A DNA stretch of 51,355 bases, taken from contig CAIPDP010000197.1 in NCBI GenBank assembly GCA_903863845.1, positions 1 to 51,355 on the forward strand, read 5' to 3'. This document shows, piece by piece, positions 7,200 to 14,624 of the stretch. The stretch comes from an uncultured Mucilaginibacter sp. (GTDB lineage: Bacteria > Bacteroidota > Bacteroidia > Sphingobacteriales > Sphingobacteriaceae). The notes under the pieces were generated by a model. It ran no database searches. It was given only the letters and a program-made list of their open reading frames with translations, and had not been told where the DNA came from. The position numbers and the translations under genes were made by a program. The stretch's first letter is position 1; each line of letters begins with the position of its first letter.

Positions 7200-7820
7200 T
7201 TCCCGTTTGATGAATTCCTGTATCGTATCCGGAGCCTTCATCAGGTAGGTTTGTATCCCGAGCGCTTTGGCTGGCTCCAGATTTTCGGCAATATCATCAA
7301 TAAACAAGGTCTCTTCGGCCTTTAAGCCATTTTCGCTCAAAACTTTCTTAAAAATTGCCTGGTCAGGTTTCCTCAAACCCACGAAGTGCGAATAATAAGT
7401 TTTCTCGAACAAATGGTCATTATTTTCAAATTCGAATTCCGTTTTCAGGTAATTCATGATGTAGTTATAATGGATAGGATTGATATTGCTCAACAGAAAT
7501 GTGCGGTATTTCTGTTTAAGTCCGGCTAAAACCTCATGGGTTCCATCGGCAACGCCGAGGAGCAAACTATTCCATGCGGCATCAATTTCTTCATCACTGA
7601 GATCGGCTTTGCCCGATTTTTCACGGATAAAATCCCTGAAATCCTTTTCAGTAATATGGCCTTTGTCAAACTGGTCAAATATAGGATGCTGCACACCGTG
7701 ACTAAAAAAAGCATCTGGCCCACTGATCGCTATGCGATTCCAGCCTTCTTTCAATTGCTGAAAATCCAGCATAAAGATCACGTTGCCGTAATCGAAAATG
7801 ATGTTTTTGATGTTTTGCAT
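7188..7820 (-). CDS. HAD-family hydrolase (YihX-like sugar-phosphatase group)
   Basis: 210 residues, HAD subfamily IA. Motif I is IIFDYGNVIFMLD: D10 is the expected nucleophile, and Gly stands at the usual second Asp position, as in YihX-type enzymes (DLGNV). Motif II is TFLLSNIN, motif III is the Lys in GLRKPDQAIFKKVL, and motif IV is LFIDDIAENLEPAKALGI. The helical cap lies between about 15 and 90. YihX relatives dephosphorylate sugar phosphates such as glucose 1-phosphate; the substrate here is not determined by sequence. It is convergent with proline dehydrogenase. Confidence 0.88.
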   Translation of the reverse strand: MQNIKNIIFDYGNVIFMLDFQQLKEGWNRIAISGPDAFFSHGVQHPIFDQFDKGHITEKDFRDFIREKSGKADLSDEEIDAAWNSLLLGVADGTHEVLAGLKQKYRTFLLSNINPIHYNYIMNYLKTEFEFENNDHLFEKTYYSHFVGLRKPDQAIFKKVLSENGLKAEETLFIDDIAENLEPAKALGIQTYLMKAPDTIQEFIKREGFL

Positions 7821-7963
7821 AAAGCAAATATGCAGAATTTAAGCGAGCAGGAAAGCGGGATATAAGCTTTGTAAAAAATATTATAATGTTGATCCTGATT
7901 TAACAATTTCTCCCATTTTATTCCAGAATCTTTTGCTAACTCGCAAGTAAACTTAAAAAGAAC

Positions 7964-9004
7964 ATGAAATTAAAACGACTAATTTTCGCAGCGTCGATGG
8001 CTTGCGCTATTGCTGCTGTTACTCCCTATGAAGTATCGGCACAAAAAACTACCGGTTTTAAAGTGTTAAACGACTTTAAGATCAACAGTCCGGGTGGTTG
8101 GGACTATATCCTGGTTGATGGGGCCAATAAACGGGTATATGTTTCGCATGGTTCTCAGGTAAATGTGATCAGCACCAAAGGCGATTCTCTGGGTTACATT
8201 CCTAAAACTATTGGTGTACACGGCATAGCGCTGGTAAACGAACTTGGTAAAGGTTTTACCAGCAACGGCAGGTCCAATTCGGTTACGGTATTTGATTTGA
8301 AGACTTTAAAAACTACAGGAGAAATTACCCTGCCGGTTAAAAATCCTGATGCTATTTTTTATGATGACTTTTCTAAAAAGATCATCACCTGTGATGGCGG
8401 CAGTCACGACCTGTGTTTTATCGACCCGGCAACTGAAAAAGTTGTTGGTACCGTGCAATTGGGCGAGAAACTGGAAACTGCGGTTTCGGATGGTAAAGGT
8501 AAGATCTACGTAAACGGCGAAGACAACAGCGACGTGCATGTGGTTGACGCTATTACGCTTAAAGAGATTACCAGCTATAAAATTGATGGTGGTAGTTCGC
8601 CTTCAGGATTGGATATCGACCGCAAGACCAATCGTTTGTTCATCGGCTGTGGCGATAGCAAAACGATGGTGATCATGGATGCTACAAACGGTAAAACTGT
8701 AAGCACCTTCCCGATCGGCCGTACAGATGGACTGGTATTCGACCCTAAACTGAAAATTGCTTATGCTTCAAACGGTGAGGGTACTATTACTGCAGTTCGC
8801 GAGATCAGTGCAGAGATGTTTGAGCTGATTGAAAATATTCAATCTGAGCCTGGCGCCCGAACCATTGGCATCGACCTGGTAACTCACCATTTGTATTTGC
8901 CAACCGCAAAATTTGGTACCGCACCCGCCGCAACCACCGAAAACCCGCGTCCACGCGCACCGATGGTTCCCGGGTCGTTCCATGTGATTGAGGTGGGGAA
9001 ATAG
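7964..9004 (+). CDS. Secreted YncE-like beta-propeller protein
   Basis: 346 residues. A signal peptide (MKLKRLIFAASMACAIAAVTPYEVSAQ) points to the periplasm or outside. The rest is a repeated-blade seven-bladed propeller of the YVTN/YncE type: VDGANKRVYVSHGSQVNVIST, SVTVFDLKTLKTTGEI, LCFIDPATEKVVGTV, KIYVNGEDNSDVHVVDA, RLFIGCGDSKTMVIMDATNGKTVSTFPIG. Such proteins are binding or scaffold proteins rather than proven enzymes; YncE of E. coli binds DNA in vitro. It stands alone, with a low-complexity inverted repeat beginning at its stop codon. The family assignment is good; the function is unknown. Confidence 0.85.
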   Translation: MKLKRLIFAASMACAIAAVTPYEVSAQKTTGFKVLNDFKINSPGGWDYILVDGANKRVYVSHGSQVNVISTKGDSLGYIPKTIGVHGIALVNELGKGFTSNGRSNSVTVFDLKTLKTTGEITLPVKNPDAIFYDDFSKKIITCDGGSHDLCFIDPATEKVVGTVQLGEKLETAVSDGKGKIYVNGEDNSDVHVVDAITLKEITSYKIDGGSSPSGLDIDRKTNRLFIGCGDSKTMVIMDATNGKTVSTFPIGRTDGLVFDPKLKIAYASNGEGTITAVREISAEMFELIENIQSEPGARTIGIDLVTHHLYLPTAKFGTAPAATTENPRPRAPMVPGSFHVIEVGK

Positions 9005-9250
9005 GGTTTGATGTTGTATTGGTTGTATTGGTTGTATTAGTTGTAGTGGTTGTATTGGTTGTAGTGGTTGTAGTGGTTGTCTCGACAGCTATCGGGATTT
9101 TTGAAGTAGTTTCCCCGGTAGCTATTGAGATCGTATAATTGGTTGTACTGGATCTGTAAAATTTTGGTAGTAGATACTTAATTTGAGAAGTTTTTTGTCC
9201 CAATTCAACTAATACAACCACTACAACTAATACAACCAATCTAACAAACA
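9004..9250. repeat. GGTTGTATT-word inverted element with degenerate palindrome copies
   Basis: Left arm 9010-9080 is made of GGTTGTATT/GGTTGTAGT words. The middle has a degenerate TCCCGATAGCTATCGGGA (9080-9097, two mismatches) and a second worn copy near 9114-9129. The right arm 9199-9250 is the complement (CAACTAATACAACCACTACA words). The architecture matches the element at 2800-2985, but the words differ. It follows the YncE-like gene and could act as a terminator. Confidence 0.75.
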
Positions 9251-9261
9251 AAGAAAACGTT

Positions 9262-9292
9262 TTTGAAATCCGCCCACTAATCCGTAATATTG
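9262..9292 (+). promoter_or_regulatory. tRNA promoter (TTTG-N19-TAATATTG)
   Basis: TTTG at 9262-9265 and TAATATTG at 9285-9292 are 19 nt apart, with one mismatch to TAnnTTTG. They lie about 26 nt before the mature tRNA 5' end. Confidence 0.6.
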
Positions 9293-9318
9293 CAGCCGAA
9301 AATAACACGATATTTTCA

Positions 9319-9392
9319 GCGCCTATAGCTCAGTCGGTTAGAGTAGAAGACTCATAATCTTTTGGTCCCTGGTTCGAGCCCAGGTGGGCGCA
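9319..9392 (+). tRNA. tRNA with CAU anticodon (elongator Met or Ile2)
   Basis: A 74-nt cloverleaf: acceptor GCGCCTA/TGGGCGC, D-stem GCTC/GAGT, anticodon stem GAAGA/TCTTT with loop CTCATAA (anticodon CAU), T-stem CCTGG/CCAGG with TTCGAGC loop, discriminator A. No CCA is encoded. The arm around ACTCATAAT and the TTGGTC variable region resemble tRNA-Ile2, whose C34 becomes lysidine, so elongator Met and Ile2 cannot be separated by eye. Its 3' end is repeated in worn form at 11217-11238. Confidence 0.93.
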
Positions 9393-9594
9393 CGAAACTC
9401 AAAAAGCCTTTTTTCATCAGGGAAAAGGCTTTTTTTATCGCCCCATCCCACTTTTGTCATTGCGCGGAGCCGGAAGGAATTGAGCTCCGGGCAGCGACAA
9501 AGCAATCGCAAGGAGGTTGGCATCAAGGTTGACTTTTACGCGGAATATCTTGCTGAAACGCCAAAAACCCCGTCTAGAACATATCTTACATTTT
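9371..9594 (+). repeat. Left copy of the islet-flanking direct repeat
   Basis: Begins in the tRNA T-arm (GGTTCGAG...GGGCGCAC), continues through the AAAAAGCC...GGCTTTTT terminator and CAATCGCAAGGAGGTTGGC, GCTGAAACGCC and CATATCTTACA. The right copy at 11217-11439 aligns over the whole length with many substitutions (clearly diverged, about three quarters identical by eye). Confidence 0.8.
9401..9436 (+). terminator. Terminator after the tRNA
   Basis: AAAAAGCCTTTT (9401-9412) pairs with AAAAGGCTTTTT (9423-9434), and further T residues follow. It lies 8 nt beyond the tRNA. Confidence 0.8.
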
Positions 9595-9810
9595 GTACCT
9601 AGCTTCCAACACACAGTAACAAGCTGGCTCCTCGCAAAGGGCAAAAAGCAAAACTGCTTTTACTGAGCCCTGTATTGACGGTGCTACACATATAAACCTA
9701 ACGTTTGGCGCTAAGGGGAATATAAGCATTCGAAAATCTGTCTTACATCGTTTAATATAAAAATATTTGTGTATATTTTTATGTATAAGCAAATTTGTTT
9801 ATATTTGATT
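9595..9810. other. Islet spacer with dispersed repeat, no gene seen
   Basis: Holds a ~68-bp segment (9623-9690, CTGGCTCCTCGCAAAGG...GGTGCTACACA) with a diverged second copy at 13340-13408. After that comes AT-rich DNA ending in TATATTTG (9800-9807) just before the antitoxin ATG, which may be its promoter. No credible ORF. Confidence 0.6.
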
Positions 9811-10317
9811 ATGGAATCAATCATTGAAAAATATAAAGGGATTCATCCGGGTTTCATATTGGATCGGGAACTCAAAAAACGGAATTTAAAGAAAGGGCCT
9901 TTTGCGCTTTCTTTAAAAGAATATCCACAGGTTTTGGGCGCAATTACCAAAGGAAAACGCGGCATTACGCCGGAACTATCGCTCAAGATCGATCACGCCC
10001 TTGGTTTAGAAGAGGGAACGATGCTGGTTCTGCAGGCCCACCATGAAATAAAGCAGGTAAAGCAGAAAAGTATTTATGATATCCACCCGGACTTAACCGT
10101 GTTGCGGAAAGCACTTTTTTGGGATACCGATATCACTAAAATTGACTGGCAGAAGCAATATAAAGCAGTTATTCAGCGCGTTTTTGAACGGGGAAACGAT
10201 CACGAGAAACGGGAAATTTTAAGGTTTTACGGGGAAGATAAAGTAAAGTCTATCACGGGCAGTGCTGAAATTACAAGTAACAGGCTTCCGATAATGCGCG
10301 GTGCTAAATCAAGATAA
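9811..10317 (+). CDS. Antitoxin-like protein with DUF6922-type C-terminus, partner of AbiEii toxin
   Basis: 168 residues from the ATG at 9811; the frame is open further up (GTG at 9769), but the extra residues are an AT-rich, unconserved-looking tail. The N-terminal part (IHPGFILDRELKKRNLKKGPFALSLKEYPQVLGAITKGKRGITPELSLKIDHALGLEEGTML) resembles a HigA/XRE-type helix-turn-helix of the plasmid-maintenance antidote group. The C-terminal part (LRKALFWDTDITKIDWQKQYKAVIQRVFERGNDHEKREILRFYG) matches what I know as DUF6922. The toxin ATG follows the stop by 1 nt. It is probably the antitoxin and autoregulator of the pair; this rests on context and has not been tested. Confidence 0.75.
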   Translation: MESIIEKYKGIHPGFILDRELKKRNLKKGPFALSLKEYPQVLGAITKGKRGITPELSLKIDHALGLEEGTMLVLQAHHEIKQVKQKSIYDIHPDLTVLRKALFWDTDITKIDWQKQYKAVIQRVFERGNDHEKREILRFYGEDKVKSITGSAEITSNRLPIMRGAKSR

Positions 10318-10318
10318 T

Positions 10319-10963
10319 ATGTTGTATTGGAATACGGTGGATAACATGTTGCGCGAAATCCTGCTTAAACTGATGGGAGCGGAGGAACTTCAGGAATTTC
10401 GGCTGGTGGGCGGTACCGCATTGAGTTTGCAACTCGGGCACCGCATTTCAGTTGATATTGACCTTTTTACGGATGCTGCTTACGGAAGGATTGACTTTGA
10501 CGCCATAGAAAGCTACCTTAATAATAATTTTGACTATGTTGAAGGTGATTTCGGTGGTAACCCCGGCATGGGCAAATCCTACCTGGTTGGAAACAGTAAG
10601 GATCAGATGGTTAAATTGGATATTTTTTACGCGATGGACCCGTTCTTTCAGGATATGATGGAGAAAGAAGGGGTACGTATGGCAACTACCGAAGAAATCG
10701 TTGCCATGGAAATTGACGTCGTGCAAAGGGGGGGCCGGAAGAAGGATTTTTGGGATTTACACGAAGCGCTGGAACATTTTACCATAAATGAAATGATCGC
10801 TTTACATCGCGCGCGGTTTGAATGGACGCACTATGAACCTTTGATATTGCAAAACCTGATACGGTTTGCTGAATGCGATGATGATTTGGAACCCATTTGT
10901 CTGCGCGAAAAGCAATGGATGTACATAAAGGAAGATATCGAAGAGGCGGTGGCTAACCGATAG
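10319..10963 (+). CDS. AbiEii/AbiGii-family nucleotidyltransferase toxin
   Basis: 214 residues from the ATG at 10319, which lies 1 nt after the partner's stop (a GTG at 10301 would overlap it). The nucleotidyltransferase signature is clear: FRLVGGTALSLQLGHRISVDIDLFTD has the GG(T/S) motif and the D-x-D catalytic pair, and VVQRGGRKKDFWDLHEALEHF is the conserved downstream segment with the Lys-Asp motif. AbiEii-type proteins act as type IV toxins, some by adding nucleotides to tRNA acceptor ends, and take part in phage abortive infection. The location beside a tRNA within a repeat-bounded islet suggests acquisition. Family is firm; activity is inferred. Confidence 0.88.
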   Translation: MLYWNTVDNMLREILLKLMGAEELQEFRLVGGTALSLQLGHRISVDIDLFTDAAYGRIDFDAIESYLNNNFDYVEGDFGGNPGMGKSYLVGNSKDQMVKLDIFYAMDPFFQDMMEKEGVRMATTEEIVAMEIDVVQRGGRKKDFWDLHEALEHFTINEMIALHRARFEWTHYEPLILQNLIRFAECDDDLEPICLREKQWMYIKEDIEEAVANR

Positions 10964-11216
10964 GTGTGTTTATGTAAAAAACCACCGTTTACCTGACCCG
11001 GACTTGCAGGCCTAAGAAAAATGATCGCTCAGCGCCAAATCTTTGGTAGCAAACATTATAAACAACTTATAATCAATTTATTGAGTTTTATTTTTTGAGT
11101 ACTTAAACTCAATTTAATAAAATACTACCAAGTATTTTGGTTACTCAATACCTATTCCGCAACATTTCGGTGAAGTAATCATTTAATTAATTGATAATTA
11201 GTTTGTTAATGATACC
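10964..11216. other. AT-rich islet tail, no gene seen
   Basis: AT-rich DNA after the toxin gene, with short self-similar words (TTTGAGTACTTAAACTCAATT at about 11094-11114 is partly palindromic). No ORF with coding character, tRNA or integrase remnant was recognised. Confidence 0.5.
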
Positions 11217-11439
11217 GGTTCGCACCTGATGGGCGCACAATACTTAAAAAGCCTTTTTCCTTCGGGAAAAGGCTTTTTTATGCCCATATCCCAACATTTG
11301 CCCTTGTGCGAAGCGGGAAGCAACCGAGCGCCGGGCAAGCTACAAAACAATCGCAAGTAGGTTGGCATCAAGGTTGCCTTTTGCGCGGAACATCATGCTG
11401 AAACGCCTCCAGCCAGGTCTAAAGGCATATCTTACAGTT
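11217..11439 (+). repeat. Right copy of the islet-flanking direct repeat, with tRNA 3' remnant
   Basis: Starts GGTTCGCACCTGATGGGCGCAC (11217-11238), a worn copy of the tRNA 3' end. It is followed by the same type of terminator and by ACAATCGCAAGTAGGTTGGC, CATCAAGGTTG, GCTGAAACGCC and GCATATCTTACAG. It aligns over about 223 bp to 9371-9594. There is no 5' tRNA half, so this is not a second tRNA. Confidence 0.78.
11246..11279 (+). terminator. Terminator hairpin in the right repeat
   Basis: AAAAAGCCTTTTTCC, loop TTCG, GGAAAAGGCTTTTTT: a strong stem with one unpaired T. It parallels the tRNA terminator at 9401-9436. Confidence 0.75.
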
Positions 11440-11635
11440 GGTGCGGCGCAGCGGCTGTGAAAAAATCCAACAAATCCTTTCCTTAGGCGGCTTTTCGCAA
11501 GTACCATATTTTCAATTTTCACTTCCACTTTTGCTTAAATAAGAATTTAGAATAGTAATTTTCGTTCGTCAACATTGCTTAAAGCCTTGTTGCCTGAATC
11601 CAATTATCCCTTACATTCCTTATATACCCTAAGTT
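11440..11635. other. Spacer before the Sde182-like gene
   Basis: No ORF with coding character. It is the upstream region of the secreted gene at 11636; no promoter matched the Bacteroidota consensus well. Confidence 0.4.
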
Positions 11636-13240
11636 ATGAACTCAAAGCATGGTAAGTCGCGATTAATTAACAGAAATTTAGCATTTCCCTTGTTGATTTT
11701 TGCCTTTCTGCCTTTAGTTGGCAGCGCCCAATCCATCGCCAAAGAAGCCAAACCACGTATCGTCATTACTTGCGACCCGGAATTGGATGATAACAATTCG
11801 CTGATCCGTTTCCTGCTGTTTAGTAACGAGCTGGATGTACAGGGGCTGATCTACGCCAGTAGCGGCTACCACTGGAAAGGCGATGGCAAAGGAACAAAAT
11901 GGTATGTGCCTGGCCGGGAATACACCCGTTTCGGTTTGGATACCTGTCCCTGTGCTTCCTGGCGCTGGGATAAGGATGAACGCTTCATCGACAATGCTGT
12001 TGAAGCCTATGCCAAAGTTTACCCCAACTTGCGTGTGCACGATCCGGAATATCCTTTGCCCGAAGTTTTAAAATCGAAGATCCGTTTCGGTAATATTGAA
12101 TTTGATGGCGATTTTTCTAAAAATACGGCGGGCTCCGATCTTATCAAATCATTGATACTTGATGACCAGCCCGGTAAATTATACATCACGGCCTGGGGCG
12201 GACAAAGTACAATCGCCCGCGCGCTTAAATCAATACAGGAGCAATATGAATTTACCACGCAATGGGAAGCCATTAAAAATAAGATTGCCAGGAAAGTAGT
12301 GTTATTGCCATCGGGCGACCAGGATGATACCTATGCTAAATACATTAAACCCAATTGGCCGGATATCGAATACCGGGAATTTAAAAACGGATCCAATTAC
12401 GGTTTCGGGGCCCAATTACATGCAAAACCGGCTGATTCGCTTTATTTTACGGCGACCTGGATGAAAGCAAACGTTTCGAGCCGGGGACCTTTGGGTGCCT
12501 TATACCGGGTATGGGGCGATGGCAAACAAATGGTAAAGGGAGATAAACTCGACTTCTTTGGCTTATCAGGCTATACTATGAAACAATTGAAAAGTATGGG
12601 TTATGTAGTATGGATGCCCTTGCAGGAAAAAGGTTCGTGGATAGGAGAGGGCGACGATTTTACCTATATGAATATGCCGGCAAATGGCTTGCGGGCCTAT
12701 GAAGATGGTACTTACGGCGGCTGGGGTGGGTGCGTTGTCAATGATCATTCGACTTCGGTATTTGCCTTACCTGCAGGCGATACCTCGCAACAGGTATTGG
12801 CTGCAGCCATCAGTTCGGCTAATGCCCAGCGAATCAAAGAAGCTAACAGCTACCCTGATTTCTTCCCGGCTGCCCAGCAGGATTTCGCCGCCCGGATGAA
12901 ATGGTCGGTAAGCCCCAATTATGCGGATGCCAACCATCCCCCATTGGTCGTGATAGAAGGGCCCCTGAATGTGCTGGCCTCACCCGGGGAAACCATCAAA
13001 CTGACCGCAAAGGTGGCTGACCCCGATGGCAATACCGTAAGCGTTAAATGGTGGCAGTTTCAGGTAGGTACTTATACCAAAACGATTGCTATTTCGGATC
13101 CGGCTGCGCTGCAAACTAAAATTATTATTCCAAAGGATGCGCTACCTGGTCAAACGATACACATTATATTCGAAGCAACAGACAATGGTGTACCGGCATT
13201 GACAAGGTATCAGCGGGTGATTATTAAAATCAGGGATTAG
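11636..13240 (+). CDS. Secreted Sde182/DUF1593 nucleoside-hydrolase-like protein
   Basis: 534 residues. The signal peptide (hydrophobic AFPLLIFAFLPLVGSAQS after a basic N-terminus) indicates export. The large N-terminal domain starts PRIVITCDPELDDNNSLIRFLLFSNELDVQGLIYASSG, the DUF1593 fold related to nucleoside hydrolases, where D-x-E-x-D-D replaces the usual D-x-D-x-x-x-D-D calcium site. It continues with LYITAWGGQSTIARAL and VWMPLQEKGSWIGEGDDFTYMNMPANGLRAYEDGTYGGWGG. The C-terminal ~90 residues (LNVLASPGETIKLTAKVADPDGN...WWQF) are an Ig-like beta domain. The founder Sde0182 binds cellulose, so a carbohydrate role is plausible but unproven. It stands alone between repeat-rich stretches. Confidence 0.87.
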   Translation: MNSKHGKSRLINRNLAFPLLIFAFLPLVGSAQSIAKEAKPRIVITCDPELDDNNSLIRFLLFSNELDVQGLIYASSGYHWKGDGKGTKWYVPGREYTRFGLDTCPCASWRWDKDERFIDNAVEAYAKVYPNLRVHDPEYPLPEVLKSKIRFGNIEFDGDFSKNTAGSDLIKSLILDDQPGKLYITAWGGQSTIARALKSIQEQYEFTTQWEAIKNKIARKVVLLPSGDQDDTYAKYIKPNWPDIEYREFKNGSNYGFGAQLHAKPADSLYFTATWMKANVSSRGPLGALYRVWGDGKQMVKGDKLDFFGLSGYTMKQLKSMGYVVWMPLQEKGSWIGEGDDFTYMNMPANGLRAYEDGTYGGWGGCVVNDHSTSVFALPAGDTSQQVLAAAISSANAQRIKEANSYPDFFPAAQQDFAARMKWSVSPNYADANHPPLVVIEGPLNVLASPGETIKLTAKVADPDGNTVSVKWWQFQVGTYTKTIAISDPAALQTKIIIPKDALPGQTIHIIFEATDNGVPALTRYQRVIIKIRD

Positions 13241-13502
13241 TAGCTTATAGTAATTTTCGCGGTGGAGACGTAGGGTGATGTTACTTTACTAAAGGCATAC
13301 CTTGCGATTGCCGCGTCGCCCCCCACGGCACGGTACCCCGCCGGCTCCTCGCAAGGACAAAAAGCGGGAATTGTCATTACTGTTCACGGCGTTGCCAGTG
13401 CTAAACACACCCGCCATTTTTGTGCAGGGTAACCCTATCCACTAAAAAATCCTGTCTATCTAAAAAAAATCCCGAGAATCGTGTTCAAAAATAGTGTCTC
13501 CT
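13241..13502. other. Repeat-bearing spacer after the Sde182-like gene
   Basis: Contains TTGCGATTGCCGCG and CGGCTCCTCGCAAGG words, and a ~68-bp segment (13340-13408) similar to 9623-9690. It separates the Sde182-like gene from the convergent exporter operon. No ORF is supported. Confidence 0.6.
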
Positions 13503-14624
13503 TTAGGCCGTCCTCTTCCTATAATTCAAAATCGCCCAGCCGTTAAAAAAAATAGCAAAGCCAATCAATGCCAGTATTTGGTATTTGATATCGGCCAGTC
13601 CGCTGCCTTTGAGCATCACCATGCGCATTACCTGGATGAAATAGGATACCGGGTTAAATTTGGTGATGATCTGTGCCCAGTAAGGCATACTTTCGATCGG
13701 GGTGTATAAGCCACTGAGCAAGTTAAAGATCATGGTTACAAAAAACGATACCAGCATCGATTGCTGCTGTGTCTGGGCATAAGTCGACATTAACAGCCCA
13801 AGGCCTAAAATAGCCAGCAGATAAATGGTTGCAAAGATGTAGATGGTTACGTAGTGTCCGAGCGGAACTATCCCATAAACGAATCGCGCGATGAGTAGTC
13901 CTACGGTCAGTACACCAATGGCCAGCATCCAGAAGGGGATAAGCTTACCCAAAATAAACTGCCATTTTTTGATCGGACTTACATTGATCTGTTCAATAGT
14001 GCCCAGTTCTTTTTCGCGTACAATATTGTTGGAAGCAAAGTTAGAACCGATCATGGTCACAAGCATCACGAGGATACCGGGAACCATAAACACCTTATAG
14101 ATCATGTTGGGGTTATACCAGTCGGACGACGTAACATCGATCGTCGGTTGCGGATTCAATTTGGGTTGCTGTATCCATTGCATGCGCACCTGCTGGTTAA
14201 AATCGCCGATGATCTGCTGTATATAGGCACCACCCAGTCCTGCTTTTACGCCGTTAATGGCATCAACAGCAATAAACAGGGTTGATTGATTGTCTTTGAC
14301 GAGATCGCGCTCGAAATGGGTGGGTATCTCCAGGATCAGGTCGGTTTTATCAGATTCTATCGCTTTCATACCCTGGTTAAATGTAGGACTGTAATCTTTT
14401 AGCCTGAAATAACCCGACGATGTGATCTTATTGATCAATTGGCGGGAGTAAGCCGAATGATCGTGGTCGACCACACCCAGGTTGATGTTTTTTATTTCGT
14501 AGTCGGCAGCCAATGGCAAGATCAGCAATTGGATCATCGGCATGATAAAAAGGATACGGATAATGCCGGGATCACGGAATATCTGCTTCAGCTCTTTCTG
14601 CAATAAAAATTTTAACATCCTCAT
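13503..14624 (-). CDS. ABC-2 type exporter permease (YbhR/YbhS-like)
   Basis: 373 residues. The first helix follows LQKELKQIFRDPGIIRILFIMPMIQLLILPLA, the hallmark start of YbhS/YbhR-type permeases. A large extracytoplasmic domain (about 45-175) then precedes a cluster of five helices (VFMVPGILVMLVTMIGSN, FWMLAIGVLTVGLLIARFVYG, IYIFATIYLLAILGLGLLMST, VSFFVTMIFNLLSGLY and the final ILALIGFAIFF). NIVREKELGTIEQINVSPI is the conserved coupling segment. It is the last gene of the exporter operon and overlaps the upstream permease by 4 nt (ATGA). The two permeases presumably form a heterodimer; the substrate is unknown. Confidence 0.92.
   Translation of the reverse strand: MRMLKFLLQKELKQIFRDPGIIRILFIMPMIQLLILPLAADYEIKNINLGVVDHDHSAYSRQLINKITSSGYFRLKDYSPTFNQGMKAIESDKTDLILEIPTHFERDLVKDNQSTLFIAVDAINGVKAGLGGAYIQQIIGDFNQQVRMQWIQQPKLNPQPTIDVTSSDWYNPNMIYKVFMVPGILVMLVTMIGSNFASNNIVREKELGTIEQINVSPIKKWQFILGKLIPFWMLAIGVLTVGLLIARFVYGIVPLGHYVTIYIFATIYLLAILGLGLLMSTYAQTQQQSMLVSFFVTMIFNLLSGLYTPIESMPYWAQIITKFNPVSYFIQVMRMVMLKGSGLADIKYQILALIGFAIFFNGWAILNYRKRTA

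Noticed and set aside
8805..9308. 167-residue minus-strand ORF with long Thr/Asn runs
   Set aside because: It reads through the GGTTGTATT word repeat and the antisense of the YncE-like gene; the Thr runs are only translated repeat, and there is no start or domain support.
9880..9900. Possibility that an integrase or relaxase is hidden in the islet
   Set aside because: All six frames between 9400 and 11220 were considered; only the antitoxin-like and AbiEii genes have coding character.
11217..11238. Second tRNA gene
   Set aside because: Only a worn 3' end is present; no anticodon arm or 5' acceptor strand exists upstream.
11340..11528. Small minus-strand ORF within the right islet repeat
   Set aside because: The matching left repeat at 9371-9594 does not keep the same reading frame, so coding is unlikely.
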